Source: Haloprofundus halobius
GTDB lineage: Archaea > Halobacteriota > Halobacteria > Halobacteriales > Haloferacaceae
DNA length: 64,000 nucleotides
Direction of reading: 5' to 3'
Assembly (NCBI RefSeq): GCF_020097835.1
Contig: NZ_CP083666.1
Span: 2,852,001-2,916,000 of the forward strand
Shown: positions 32,387 to 41,449 of the stretch, piece by piece
Numbering within the stretch: the first letter of the stretch is position 1
Layout of the letters: each line of letters opens with the position of its first letter
Position numbers and translations under genes: made by a program
Notes under the pieces: generated by a model
Database searches by the model: none
What the model was told of the DNA's origin: nothing
The model's input: only the letters and a program-made list of their open reading frames with translations

Positions 32387-32407
32387 TTCTCAGAGAATAT
32401 GCTTCTC
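32387..32407 (+). promoter_or_regulatory. Overlapping palindromes between TATA box and start of metY (copy 1)
   Basis: TTATAT (32379-32384) sits 28-33 bases before the ATG at 32412. Right after it comes TTCTC-A-GAGAA (32387-32397), a perfect 5-bp inverted repeat, followed by a third TTCTC half-site at 32403-32407. It covers the expected transcription start. A repressor responding to methionine or sulfur is a reasonable guess; nothing identifies it. Confidence 0.4.
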
Positions 32408-32411
32408 GTAC

Positions 32412-33704
32412 ATGACTCGCGGCTTCAGAACCCGGAGCCTCCACGCCGGGCACGCGCCGGACCCTGTGACAGGCGCGCGAGCGCCGCCCATCTACCAGAC
32501 CACGTCGTACGTCTTCGACGACGCCGACTACGCGGCCGACTTGTACGCCTTGGACGCCGAGGGCGACGTGTATTCGCGCATCTCCAACCCTACCGTCAGA
32601 ATCCTCGAAAACCGCCTCGCCGACCTCGAAGGCGGGACTGGTGCCGTCGCAACGGCCTCGGGGATGGCGGCGTTCGACAGCGCGACGAGTATTCTCGCCT
32701 CCGCGGGCGACAACGTCGTCGCCAGCGCCGACGCCTACGGCGGCACGAGCGCCTACCTCTCGAAGATGGCCAGCAGACGAGGAATCGAGACGCGAACCGT
32801 CGAGACACTCGACTACGACGCCTACGCCGATGCCATCGACGGCGACACCGCATACGTCCACGTCGAGACCATCGCCAACCCGTCGCTCGTGACGCCTGAC
32901 TTCGAGCGCGTGGCCGAAATTGCACACGACAACGGCGCGCCGCTGTTCGTGGACAACACCTTTGCCACACCTGCGCTCTGTCGCCCGCTCGAACACGGCG
33001 CGGACATCGTCTGGGAGTCGACGACGAAGTGGCTCCACGGCTCCGGCACGACTGTCGGCGGCATCCTCGTCGACGGCGGCTCGTTCCCGTGGGCCGACTA
33101 CGAGGCGAAATACCCGGAACTCGCGGGCGAGAACCCGGCGTTCGGCGTCGACTTCTCGGAGCGCTTCGGCGACCGGGCGTTTGCGACGGCCGCCCGCCAG
33201 CGTGCCGTCCGCTCGCTCGGCAACCAGCAGTCGCCGTTCGACGCGTGGCAGACCTTGCAGGGCCTCGAAACTCTCCCCTTGCGAATGGACCGTCACTGCG
33301 AGAACGCCCGCATCGTCGCCGAGTACCTCGACGACCACGACGACGTGGCGTGGGTAACCCATCCCGGTCTAGACGACCATCCGACGCACGACACCGCTAC
33401 TCGGTATCTGTCGGACTTCGGCGGGATGGTCACCTTCGGGCTGGAAGGCGGCTACGGGGCGAGTAAGACGTTCTGCGAGGAGACGGAACTCGCCTCCTTC
33501 CTCGCGAACATCGGCGACGCGAAGACGCTCGTCATCCACCCCGCCTCGACGACGCACGCCCAGTTGAGCGAAGACGAACAGCGCGCGGCGGGCGTCCGCC
33601 CCGACATGCTCCGCTTCTCGGTCGGTATCGAGGACCCCGAGGACATTCTGGCCGACGTCGAGCGCGGCATCGACCGAGCGACGCGCGCGAGCGGAGGAAC
33701 ATGA
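32412..33704 (+). CDS. metY: O-acetylhomoserine sulfhydrylase-type enzyme, copy 1
   Basis: Cys/Met-metabolism PLP enzyme, 430 aa. MetY makes homocysteine directly from O-acetylhomoserine and sulfide. The family features are [63 protein letters not shown] and the PLP lysine in [15 protein letters not shown] (about residue 205), ending [16 protein letters not shown]. The long insertion around [17 protein letters not shown] is characteristic of MetY, not of MetB/MetC. It is translationally coupled to metX by a 4-base overlap, which supports use of O-acetylhomoserine. A close paralogue lies at 36330. Confidence 0.93.
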   Translation: MTRGFRTRSLHAGHAPDPVTGARAPPIYQTTSYVFDDADYAADLYALDAEGDVYSRISNPTVRILENRLADLEGGTGAVATASGMAAFDSATSILASAGDNVVASADAYGGTSAYLSKMASRRGIETRTVETLDYDAYADAIDGDTAYVHVETIANPSLVTPDFERVAEIAHDNGAPLFVDNTFATPALCRPLEHGADIVWESTTKWLHGSGTTVGGILVDGGSFPWADYEAKYPELAGENPAFGVDFSERFGDRAFATAARQRAVRSLGNQQSPFDAWQTLQGLETLPLRMDRHCENARIVAEYLDDHDDVAWVTHPGLDDHPTHDTATRYLSDFGGMVTFGLEGGYGASKTFCEETELASFLANIGDAKTLVIHPASTTHAQLSEDEQRAAGVRPDMLRFSVGIEDPEDILADVERGIDRATRASGGT

Positions 33705-34990
33705 CGACAGTCGACCGCGGCACCCTCTCGCTGGGCGAGTTCGAGTTCGAGTGCGGGGAGGCCATCGGCGACCTCCAGATCGCCTACGAGGCGTACGGCG
33801 AGTTCACCGGCGACAACGCCGTCCTCGTCTGCCACGCGCTCACCGGCAGCCAGCACGTCGCCGACGTGGACCGGTCGGCGTGGTCGCGCGACGACGCCGG
33901 TGTCGACGGCGACAGCGACGAAGACGAGGACACCGACTCCGACGGCGGCGCGCAGACTGCGGGCCAGGCCCGCGCGTGGTGGAACGACGTCGTGGGACCC
34001 GGCAAGGCCATCGACACCTCAGGGTACTACGTCGTCTGCGCGAACGTTCCCGGGTCGTGTTACGGCAGTTCCGGCCCGTCGAGCCAGGGTCCCGACGGCG
34101 ACCCGTGGGGAACCGACTTTCCTCCCGTGACCGTCGGCGACTGGACGCGCGCGCAGCGCCGCCTCCTCGATGCCCTCGGCGTCGGCCGCCTGCATGCGGT
34201 CGTCGGCGGCAGCGTCGGCGGGATGAACGTCCTCGACTGGGCGCGGCGCTACCCCGACGACGCGACTCGCATCGTCGTCGTCGCCGCCGCCGCCCGCCTC
34301 GATCCCCAGTGCTTGGCGCTCGATGCCGTCGCCCGCCGCGCCATCACGACCGACCCGAACTGGAACGGCGGCGACTACTACGGGAAATCGGAACCCGAGA
34401 ACGGCCTGGCGCTCGCGCGGCAGTTGGGCCACGTGATGTACCTCTCGAAGTCGTCGATGGCACAAAAGTTCGGACGACGGTCGGCCGGCCGCGATGCCCA
34501 CCGCGAGACGTTCCCCTCGGACCCGGCGGCGTCGTTCTTCCCGTACCGCGACGTGGAGTCGTACCTCGACTACAACGCCGACAACTTCGTCGACCGCTTC
34601 GACGCGAACTCCTACCTGTACCTGACGCGGGCGATGGACGACTTCGACCTCCAGGAGGGGTACGACTCGGACGCCGACGCGCTGGCGGCGTTCGCGGGCG
34701 AAGCCCTGCTGCTTTCGTTTACGGCCGACTGGCACTTCACGACCGAGCAGTCCGAGTCGCTCGCGGAAGCGTTTCGCGCCTCTCAAGTTCCGGTCGCCCA
34801 CCACGTCGTCGACTCCGACCACGGCCACGACGCGTTCCTCGTCGAACCCGAGAACGTCGGCCCACCCGTCGCGGACTTTCTCGAAGACGGCGTCGAGGGC
34901 CGCGCGATCACCGATACAGCCCCGACGGAGAGCGACGGCGGCACCGACACCGAGTTCGCGCCGGTTCACTCCAGTCTGTTCTCGCGGTGA
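33701..34990 (+). CDS. metX: Homoserine O-acetyltransferase
   Basis: alpha/beta-hydrolase that acetylates homoserine for methionine synthesis. The substrate loop [27 protein letters not shown], the nucleophile elbow [13 protein letters not shown] (Ser about residue 172), the catalytic Asp in TADWHF and His in [10 protein letters not shown] give the complete triad. An Asp/Glu/Gly-rich stretch (about residues 66-90) is inserted in the loop before [14 protein letters not shown]; this is unusual and probably a halophilic loop. Overlaps metY by ATGA, forming a two-gene operon that makes homocysteine. Confidence 0.95.
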   Translation: MTTVDRGTLSLGEFEFECGEAIGDLQIAYEAYGEFTGDNAVLVCHALTGSQHVADVDRSAWSRDDAGVDGDSDEDEDTDSDGGAQTAGQARAWWNDVVGPGKAIDTSGYYVVCANVPGSCYGSSGPSSQGPDGDPWGTDFPPVTVGDWTRAQRRLLDALGVGRLHAVVGGSVGGMNVLDWARRYPDDATRIVVVAAAARLDPQCLALDAVARRAITTDPNWNGGDYYGKSEPENGLALARQLGHVMYLSKSSMAQKFGRRSAGRDAHRETFPSDPAASFFPYRDVESYLDYNADNFVDRFDANSYLYLTRAMDDFDLQEGYDSDADALAAFAGEALLLSFTADWHFTTEQSESLAEAFRASQVPVAHHVVDSDHGHDAFLVEPENVGPPVADFLEDGVEGRAITDTAPTESDGGTDTEFAPVHSSLFSR

Positions 34991-35156
34991 GGCGGTCGGT
35001 CTCGCGACTGCTGTCGACTCAACGTTGTGACGCTGCCGAATCACTCGAATGTTGACAGGAACTACGTGCCGAATATGCGGCGCGAATCGGGCACGAGATC
35101 CTATCGATTTAGAAGACGAGAGTGTAGCTCAAGGAGGGTGGAATACAACACGTAGT

Positions 35157-35996
35157 TTACAGTATGTCCGTTGATTGGAATCGATGATAACCGTATCCGA
35201 GTGAGAGGACGAGCCAGGCCGCGAGAATGGCGAACCCGGCCCACTTCGGGGGGTAGAACGAGGCCGATACCGGATACGACATTATCTCGTCGAACGCGGG
35301 AATTATCGCCCGCGTTGCGTAGCCGACTGCCGCCGTTGGGTTGAGCGCGTGGACGACAATCAGCCAGGGGGGAGCACCGGACTCTGGGGGAACGTATCCG
35401 ACGGTGATCGTCTGCAGAACTGCCGTTACGACATCCCATCCTAACTGAAAGAAGACGTAGAGGCCCGCCGCACCGAAAAACGCCGCATACTGAGACCGCA
35501 TCACCGACGAGAACCCGATGCCGATTGCGACGTAGACCGCACCGTAGAAGACCGTCAGCACGGAGTAGAGGACGAACTTGACGGCCGCGAACGACTCGTA
35601 GGTTGAGAGTGCGATGACGGCAACGACCGAATAGCCACTGAGGATGGCGACAGACAAAACGGCGCATCGGCCGATGAACTTCCCGAGAACGAAATCACGT
35701 CGCGAGTTCGGCAGGCCAAGCGCGAGTTTGATGCTCCCGCTGTCGCGCTCGCGGGCGATGGCGTCGTAGGAGATGCCCAACCCCAGCAGCGGGACGAAGA
35801 ATGCCATCGGCTGGCCCATGCTATTGAGTAGTGCCAGCGTGCTGGTCGGGACGTCGCTGTTGGAATACATCGGAGGGACGTGCTGAATTACCGCCCAGAA
35901 CCCGGCGACGAGGACGAACAACAGCGTGGTAGCGATGAATAATCCCGACCGGAGGGAGTCGTGGACGTCTTTTCTGACGACCGCAGCAAGGGACAT
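35157..35996 (-). CDS. Orphan ABC-2 type transporter permease
   Basis: 279 aa with six membrane segments and the loop YDAIARERDSGSIKLALGLPNSRRDFVLGK, followed by GFSSVMRSQYAAFFGAAGLY and LNPTAAVGY. It is clearly related to the permease at 27200-28015. No ATP-binding gene is adjacent, so it may borrow the ATPase encoded at 26277. The GC content is lower than in neighbours. A TATA-like GTTTATTAAC lies about 25 bases upstream of the ATG. It sits between the metYX operon and the second metY and may have been inserted there. Confidence 0.88.
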   Translation of the reverse strand: MSLAAVVRKDVHDSLRSGLFIATTLLFVLVAGFWAVIQHVPPMYSNSDVPTSTLALLNSMGQPMAFFVPLLGLGISYDAIARERDSGSIKLALGLPNSRRDFVLGKFIGRCAVLSVAILSGYSVVAVIALSTYESFAAVKFVLYSVLTVFYGAVYVAIGIGFSSVMRSQYAAFFGAAGLYVFFQLGWDVVTAVLQTITVGYVPPESGAPPWLIVVHALNPTAAVGYATRAIIPAFDEIMSYPVSASFYPPKWAGFAILAAWLVLSLGYGYHRFQSTDIL

Positions 35997-36329
35997 TTGT
36001 CGAATAATTGTCCAGAGTTGTTAATAAACGTTGAGAATCCGCTGTCCCCGTTGCGCGTCTCATCGGTCGTTCTCGCTCAACGCCGCCTCTGTGTGAACTG
36101 GTTCGACCGATCTCGAAGCCGGCACCGCATCCGCTGGCTGAAAGAGCTCACACAGTAGGCCCACTACTCGTTTGAGCGCGCGCCGGGTAACTTCAGTACC
36201 GTCTCACCAACCGATTACTAATCGAGGCTTTCGAGAGAACCGACACGCCCATCGCACCACGTCACAGTTCTTGGCAGTTCCTGTCTCAGCCACCTCGTTT
36301 TACCCCTGTCGACTGCCAACGCTTCGCGC
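35997..36329. other. 333-base intergenic region with promoter elements and a palindrome
   Basis: It holds two divergent promoters, that of the orphan permease (AT-rich at about 36015-36035) and that of metY copy 2 (GTTTTACCCC at about 36297-36306). A perfect inverted repeat CGATTA-C-TAATCG lies at 36212-36224, 105 bases before the metY ATG. No gene or RNA seen. Confidence 0.5.
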
Positions 36330-37637
36330 ATGACCGACGACAACGAGAGTACCGAAACACCAGGCTTCCGAACGCGCAGTCTCCACGCGGGACAGGACCC
36401 CGACCCGGCGACCGGCGCGCGCGCACCGCCGCTGTACCAGACGACCTCCTACGTCTTCGACGACGCCGACGACGCCGCCGCGCAGTTCGCCCTGGAGAAA
36501 CCGGGCCACATCTACTCGCGGCTGATGAACCCGACGAACGCGATGCTCCAGGAACGGCTTGCGTCGCTCGAAGGCGGTGTCGGCGCGGTCGCCACCTCGT
36601 CGGGGATGGCGTCGTTCGACCTCGCGACGTTCCTCTTGGCCGAATCGGGCGACAACGTCGTCTCGTCGTCGGCGCTGTACGGCGGGACGTACACTTACCT
36701 CACCCACACCGTCGAGCGCCGCGGCATCTCGACGCGATTCGTCGACGCGCTCGACTACGACGGTTATGCGGAGGCCATCGACGACGACACCGCGTACGTC
36801 CACCTCGAAACCATCGGCAACCCGGCGCTCGTCACGCCCGACATCGAGCGCGTCGCCGACATCGCCCACGAACACGGCGCGCCGCTGTTCGTCGATAACA
36901 CCTTTGCCACACCAGCGCTCTGCCGTCCGCTCGAACACGGTGCGGACCTCGTCTGGGAGTCGACGACCAAGTGGATAACCGGCGCGGGGACGACCGTCGG
37001 CGGCGCGCTGGTCGACGGCGGGTCGTTCCCGTGGACGGAGTACGCCGACGACTATCCCGAAATCGCCACGGAGAACCCGGCGTACCACGGCGTCAACTTC
37101 GCCGAGCGGTTCGGCGACGCGGCGTTCACCTACGCCGCCATCGCGCGCGGCCTGCGCGATCTCGGTAACCAGCAGTCGCCGTTCGACGCCTGGCAGACGC
37201 TCGAAAAACTGGAGACGCTTCCCCTCAGGATGGACCGCCACTGCGAGAACGCCCAGATCGTCGCCGAGTACCTCGCCGACCACGCGGCCGTCGAGTGGGT
37301 GAACTACCCCGGACTCGACTCGCACGAGACGCACGCGGAGGCGACCGAGTATCTGGACGGCGGCTACGGCGGCATGATTACGTTCGGGCTCTCGGCGGGT
37401 TACGAGGCGGCGCGCGCGACGGTCGAGAACGTCGAACTCGCCTCGCTCCTGGCGAACGTCGGCGACGCGAAGACGCTCGTCATCCACCCCGCGAGCACGA
37501 CCCACCAGCAGCTCACCGAGGAGGAGCAGGAGGCGGCGGGCGTCACCGACGACATGGTTCGGCTCTCCGTGGGAATCGAGGACCCCGAGGACATCCTCGC
37601 GGACTTAGAGCAGGCCATCGAGGCGGCGACAAACTGA
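36330..37637 (+). CDS. metY: O-acetylhomoserine sulfhydrylase-type enzyme, copy 2
   Basis: 435 aa paralogue of the enzyme at 32412-33704, similar along its whole length. Shared features include [63 protein letters not shown] and the PLP lysine in STTKWITGAGTT. The long MetY insertion is present (NPAYHGVNFAERFGDAAF). It stands alone, with no acyltransferase partner, and has a different upstream region. It may handle another O-acyl substrate (for example O-acetylserine) or be used in other sulfur conditions; sequence alone does not decide. A possible operator palindrome lies 105 bases upstream. Confidence 0.92.
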   Translation: MTDDNESTETPGFRTRSLHAGQDPDPATGARAPPLYQTTSYVFDDADDAAAQFALEKPGHIYSRLMNPTNAMLQERLASLEGGVGAVATSSGMASFDLATFLLAESGDNVVSSSALYGGTYTYLTHTVERRGISTRFVDALDYDGYAEAIDDDTAYVHLETIGNPALVTPDIERVADIAHEHGAPLFVDNTFATPALCRPLEHGADLVWESTTKWITGAGTTVGGALVDGGSFPWTEYADDYPEIATENPAYHGVNFAERFGDAAFTYAAIARGLRDLGNQQSPFDAWQTLEKLETLPLRMDRHCENAQIVAEYLADHAAVEWVNYPGLDSHETHAEATEYLDGGYGGMITFGLSAGYEAARATVENVELASLLANVGDAKTLVIHPASTTHQQLTEEEQEAAGVTDDMVRLSVGIEDPEDILADLEQAIEAATN

Positions 37638-37639
37638 AC

Positions 37640-38287
37640 TCACTCCTCCGACCGCAGCATATTCCGCCCCTCGAACACTTTCCCCAGTCGGTACATCGAC
37701 GCGACGACGGTGTCGCAGGCGGGCCGGACCGCCTCCTTCGGCATGAAGCCGACCGAGAAGCCGGCGACTTCGAGCATCGGCAGGTCGTTCGCGCCGTCGC
37801 CGACTGCGACTGTCTGGCCCATCTCAACGTCGAGTTCGTCGGCGAGCCGTTCGAGTTCGCGGTCTTTCGTCCCCTCGATGAGCGGCCCCTCGGCCTCGCC
37901 GGTCAGTCGCCCGCCCTTCACGGGGAGACGGTTGGCGACAATCTGATCGACCTCGACCCCCTCCGCTTCGAGTGCAGATTCGACGCCGCGCTCGAACCCG
38001 CCGGTGAGGATAGCGGTGTGGTGGCCGTAATCGTTGAGTCGTCGGACGAGTTTCGCCGCGCCGGGTCGGAGTTTCACCTCGTCGTACGCCTCTTGGGCGC
38101 GCTCTTCCTCGAGGCCTTCGAGCAGCGCCGCGCGGTCGTAGAGGCTCTCTGCGTAGCTGATCTCGTCGTTCATCGCTCGTTCGGTGATGTCGGCCATCTG
38201 GTCGGCGACCCCTTTCTGCTTTCCGAGAAGTACCGTCATCTCCGAGTCCGAGAGCGTTCCGTCGAAATCGAACGCGACGAGTTTCAT
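37640..38287 (-). CDS. serB: Phosphoserine phosphatase
   Basis: HAD-superfamily enzyme for the last step of serine synthesis. Motif I is AFDFDGTLSDSE (Asp about residues 6 and 8), motif II ILTGGFERG, with a lysine in GTKDRELERL, and motif III VAVGDGANDLPMLEVAGFSVGF. 215 aa with a helical cap (MADITERAMNDEISYAESLYDRAALLEGL) as in SerB proteins. It is divergent from serA across a 282-base spacer, so both steps of the phosphorylated serine pathway are paired and can share regulation. Confidence 0.93.
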   Translation of the reverse strand: MKLVAFDFDGTLSDSEMTVLLGKQKGVADQMADITERAMNDEISYAESLYDRAALLEGLEEERAQEAYDEVKLRPGAAKLVRRLNDYGHHTAILTGGFERGVESALEAEGVEVDQIVANRLPVKGGRLTGEAEGPLIEGTKDRELERLADELDVEMGQTVAVGDGANDLPMLEVAGFSVGFMPKEAVRPACDTVVASMYRLGKVFEGRNMLRSEE

Positions 38288-38402
38288 GGCGGGTGAGAGG
38301 AACGCCGTGGGTTTGAAACTACCCGAAACAGGCACGGCTCTCCTGGTGACAGTTGATCGACCGCAGTCGAATTTACGTCCGCGTTCGTCGACGAACCACG
38401 CC

Positions 38403-38420
38403 GACCGGCAGACGCCGGTC
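38403..38420. promoter_or_regulatory. Perfect 7-bp inverted repeat in the serB/serA spacer
   Basis: GACCGGC-AGAC-GCCGGTC lies roughly mid-way between the serB start (38287) and the serA start (38570). It could be an operator shared by the two divergent genes or a structured leader. It is GC-rich like the genome, so chance cannot be excluded. Confidence 0.4.
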
Positions 38421-38569
38421 AGCACCGACGCGATGCACGTCGCCGAATCCTTCGCGCGGTTCGACACGTAGAAATAACCACATAGGTGTATAACACACGA
38501 CCCGAACCACCCCTCGCCAAGCATGCCTGTGAAGAAACCCTTAACCAGTATCCGAAGAAGCGTAGAGCC

Positions 38570-40189
38570 ATGAAGGTGCTCGTCACCGACCCGATAGCCG
38601 ACGCCGGCCTCGAACGACTCCGCGAGGCGGGCCACGAAGTCGAAACCGCCTACGACGTCGCGGACGACGACCTGCTCGTCGCCGTCGCCGATGCCAACGC
38701 GCTCGTCGTCCGCTCCGGAACCGACGTCAATCGAGAACTGTTCGAGGCTGCACCCGACCTCGTCATCGTCGGCCGCGCCGGCATCGGCGTCGATAACATC
38801 GACATCGACGCCGCCACCGACCACGGCGTCATCGTCGCCAACGCGCCCGAAGGGAACGTCCGTGCCGCCGCCGAACACACCGTCGCCATGGCGTTCGCCG
38901 CCGCACGCTCGATTCCGCAGGCGCACGTCCGCCTGAAGGCCGGCGAGTGGGCCAAGAGCGACTACCTCGGCACCGAGGTCAACGGTAAAACGTTGGGAAT
39001 CGTCGGCTTCGGCCGCGTCGGCCAGGAGGTCGCCAAACGCCTCGGAAACCTCGGGATGGACCTCGTCGTCTACGACCCCTACATCTCCGAGGAGCGTGCC
39101 GACCAGTTCGGCGCGGACCTCGTCGACGAACTCGACGCCTGCCTCGCTCGCGCGGACTTTCTCACCATCCACACGCCGCTGCTGCCCGAGACGCGCGGGA
39201 TGATCGGCGAAGCGGAACTGGAGACGTTCGGCCACGGCTACGTCGTCAACTGCGCCCGCGGCGGCATCATCGACGAGGACGCCCTCGCGGCGGCCGTCGA
39301 GGAGGGCACCGTCGCCGGCGCGGCGCTCGACGTGTTCGAGGAGGAACCGCTCGCGGCGGACTCGCCGCTCGTCGACGCCGACGACGTCATCGTTACGCCG
39401 CACCTCGGCGCATCGACTGAAGCGGCACAGGAGAGCGTCGCCGTCGACACCGCCGAACAGGTGCTCGCGGCGTTCGACGAGGAACCCGTCCTCAACGCGC
39501 TCAACGCCCCCTCCGTTGACGAGAAGGCGTTCCCGCGAATCAAACCGTACATCGGCCTCGCGGAGACGGCCGGCAAAATCGCGGCGCAGGTGTTCGGCGA
39601 ACGCATCTCCGAGATCGAGGTGGCGTACGACGGCGACATCGCGGCCGAAAACGTCGAACTCGTCACCGCGAGCGGCCTCAAGGGCGTCTTCGAACCGCTG
39701 GAGTGGCAGGTCAACGCGGTCAACGCCCCCCACCTCGCCGAGGAGCGCGGCATCGACGTCACCGAGAGCAAGAGCAGACAGAGCGAGGACTTCCAGAGCC
39801 TCGTCACCGTCACCGTCGGCGACGGCGAGGAGACGCTCTCCGTCAGCGGGACGCTCTTTGCGGGCGAGGAACCGCGTATCGTCCGCATCGACGGCTACCG
39901 CGTCGACGCCGTCCCGCACGGCCACATGCTCGTTGCGCGCAACTACGACAAACCGGGCGTCATCGGCCTCATCGGCACGGTCCTCGGCGACCACGACGTG
40001 AATATCGCGGGGATGTTCAACGCCCGCGAGACCCGCGGCGGCGAGGCGCTCACCGTCTACAACCTCGATTCGGCGGTCCCCGAGGAGGCCGCCGAGGCGC
40101 TGTTGGCCGACGACCGAATCACCGACGTCCGCACCATCGTCCTCAACGGCGACGCGGAGACGCGCCGCCTCGACGTCGCGGCCGAGTAA
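38570..40189 (+). CDS. serA: D-3-phosphoglycerate dehydrogenase
   Basis: First step of serine synthesis from 3-phosphoglycerate. The NAD-binding domain has GIVGFGRVGQEVAKRLGNLGMD (loop about residue 147), with the Arg in NCARGGIIDEDAL (about 230), Glu and His in TPHLGASTEAA (about 280). An allosteric-substrate-binding domain (about 320-450) and a C-terminal ACT domain (GVIGLIGTVLGDHDVNIAGM) follow, so serine feedback is likely. 539 aa is the long SerA form. ATG 38570 matches the conserved MKVLVTDPIADAGLERL. A CTTAA element about 30 bases upstream suggests a leaderless message. Confidence 0.96.
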   Translation: MKVLVTDPIADAGLERLREAGHEVETAYDVADDDLLVAVADANALVVRSGTDVNRELFEAAPDLVIVGRAGIGVDNIDIDAATDHGVIVANAPEGNVRAAAEHTVAMAFAAARSIPQAHVRLKAGEWAKSDYLGTEVNGKTLGIVGFGRVGQEVAKRLGNLGMDLVVYDPYISEERADQFGADLVDELDACLARADFLTIHTPLLPETRGMIGEAELETFGHGYVVNCARGGIIDEDALAAAVEEGTVAGAALDVFEEEPLAADSPLVDADDVIVTPHLGASTEAAQESVAVDTAEQVLAAFDEEPVLNALNAPSVDEKAFPRIKPYIGLAETAGKIAAQVFGERISEIEVAYDGDIAAENVELVTASGLKGVFEPLEWQVNAVNAPHLAEERGIDVTESKSRQSEDFQSLVTVTVGDGEETLSVSGTLFAGEEPRIVRIDGYRVDAVPHGHMLVARNYDKPGVIGLIGTVLGDHDVNIAGMFNARETRGGEALTVYNLDSAVPEEAAEALLADDRITDVRTIVLNGDAETRRLDVAAE

Positions 40190-40218
40190 TTAGCCGCCTC
40201 GCCGTCACGGCCGAGCAG

Positions 40219-40680
40219 TCAGAGGCCGAGCAGTCGCCGGAGCGGGTGTTCGTTCTGCCGATGAACCGAGGTGCTGTCGGTGCGACTGCGCTCCTCGGCC
40301 AGCAGCCCCTCGTAGTGGTCGATGATAGCCTGCCGTTCGGCCTCGACGTGTTCGAGTTCCGCCTCCAGTTGGCGGATTCGCGCCTCCAACGCTTCCGGAT
40401 GCCGCTGGGACTCGGCGGACGACTCGTCCGCGCTACCGGGTCGTGCCGCCGTCCACTGCGTCGAGTGCGCCGAGTCCGCCGACACGTCTCGTGCCGACGA
40501 GTCCCGCGGCAGTCGACTATCCGGTTCGCCGTCGTCGCTTCGCGATGCGCGCGACGAGTTTCCGCGAGCGGACCCACCGTCGGGTCTCGGTACGCGTTTC
40601 GATCCGCGCGGGAGGCCTACGGGATACGTTCGGGAGGTCGGTTCGCTGACTGTTCCAGTCGGGAGGTCGGAGAGCGACAC
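40219..40680 (-). CDS. Coiled-coil protein with LPTGT-SEP-RTYP N-terminus, paralogue A
   Basis: 153 aa. A short conserved N-terminus (SLSDLPTGTVSEPTSRTYP), a Ser/Arg-rich disordered middle, a coiled coil (about residues 93-130: LEARIRQLEAELEHVEAERQAIIDHY), and a hydrophobic C-terminus RRLLGL. I chose GTG 40680 because it makes the start match paralogue B (MPLSGFPTGTISEP); the longer TTG start at 40707 falls inside the shared promoter module. Function unknown. The arrangement suggests a scaffold or partner-binding protein. Convergent with serA (29-base gap). Confidence 0.75.
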   Translation of the reverse strand: MSLSDLPTGTVSEPTSRTYPVGLPRGSKRVPRPDGGSARGNSSRASRSDDGEPDSRLPRDSSARDVSADSAHSTQWTAARPGSADESSAESQRHPEALEARIRQLEAELEHVEAERQAIIDHYEGLLAEERSRTDSTSVHRQNEHPLRRLLGL

Positions 40681-40698
40681 AACTCCAAGTGTGTCATA

Positions 40699-40733
40699 CA
40701 GTACCAAAAGTCTGCGTCAGACTACTGTCACAC
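40699..40733 (-). promoter_or_regulatory. Shared 35-base promoter module, copy A
   Basis: Read on the minus strand: GTGTGAC, 4 bases, GTCTGACGCAG, 2 bases, TTTTG, 2 bases, ACTG. It matches copy B (41377-41411) at 28 of 35 positions and ends 18 bases before the GTG. The TTTTG lies where a TATA box of a leaderless gene should be (26-30 bases upstream). GTCTGACGCAG may be a BRE plus an activator or repressor site. Confidence 0.7.
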
Positions 40734-40797
40734 ACGCTCAGTATTCCGAGAGTCTTCGATTCGTTGGAGCGTCGGCGGACGAACCGTCCGCCGGACC

Positions 40798-41358
40798 TCA
40801 GGGCCAGAACAACTTCCGGAGTAGATTCTCGTTTCGTTTCGGGAGGAGTCGTTCACTCCGTTTCGGAAGGAGGTTCCCACTGCTGTTGTCGTCTCGGAGG
40901 AGGTTCTTCCGGCCGCGTTTCCGTCCGCCCCGTGGGTTCCGGGTGCTCGGTTTCCGCACCGTCCGGTCGGCGGTCGCTCCGCGGTGTCGGTTCGACGGCT
41001 CCTCGCGTCGCTCGACGACGACTGCTTCGCGCTCGGTTCTGAGTTCCTCCAGTTCCGTCTCCAGTCGTCGAATCCGTTCTTCGACCGCGCCGAGACGCTG
41101 GAGCGGCGCACGAGACGACTGTGACGCGGTCGATGGTTCGACCGCGGCCGACGACCGCGAAACGACAACCGGCGTCGAACTCGCCGACGGCGAATCTGTC
41201 GGTCGGGAACGCGAACTCGTCGGTCGTTGGGAGCGATCGGCCGACTCGTCCGCCTCGGTTCGACTCTCGGGAGACGACTCACGCTGGGGGTCGCTGGCGG
41301 GGTACGTTCGGTCGTTCGGTTCGCTGATGGTGCCCGTGGGAAAGCCGGACAGCGGCAT
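40798..41358 (-). CDS. Coiled-coil protein with LPTGT-SEP-RTYP N-terminus, paralogue B
   Basis: 186 aa. Same plan as paralogue A: PLSGFPTGTISEPNDRTYP, a Ser/Thr/Arg-rich disordered region, a coiled coil (GAVEERIRRLETELEELRTEREAVVV, about residues 84-112), and a tail that ends LLRKLFWP. Here the tail is strongly basic, with three related units (NLLRDDN, NLLPKRSERLLPKR, NENLLRKLFWP), suggesting nucleic-acid or membrane binding. ATG 41358 is chosen to match A. It is probably a tandem duplicate, since it has the same promoter module at the same distance. Function unknown. Confidence 0.77.
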   Translation of the reverse strand: MPLSGFPTGTISEPNDRTYPASDPQRESSPESRTEADESADRSQRPTSSRSRPTDSPSASSTPVVVSRSSAAVEPSTASQSSRAPLQRLGAVEERIRRLETELEELRTEREAVVVERREEPSNRHRGATADRTVRKPSTRNPRGGRKRGRKNLLRDDNSSGNLLPKRSERLLPKRNENLLRKLFWP

Positions 41359-41376
41359 GGGCACTTCTAGCCGACG

Positions 41377-41411
41377 CAGTCGCAAAAACCTGCGTCAGAC
41401 CCCCGTCACAC
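41377..41411 (-). promoter_or_regulatory. Shared 35-base promoter module, copy B
   Basis: Second copy of the module described for 40699-40733, with identical blocks GTGTGAC, GTCTGACGCAG, TTTTG and ACTG at identical spacing, ending 18 bases before the ATG at 41358. The differences all lie in the three spacers, which argues that the blocks are under selection. Confidence 0.7.
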
Positions 41412-41449
41412 TCTCTCCGAGCCGGGCGAAACTCACTTTCGTTTGTGAT

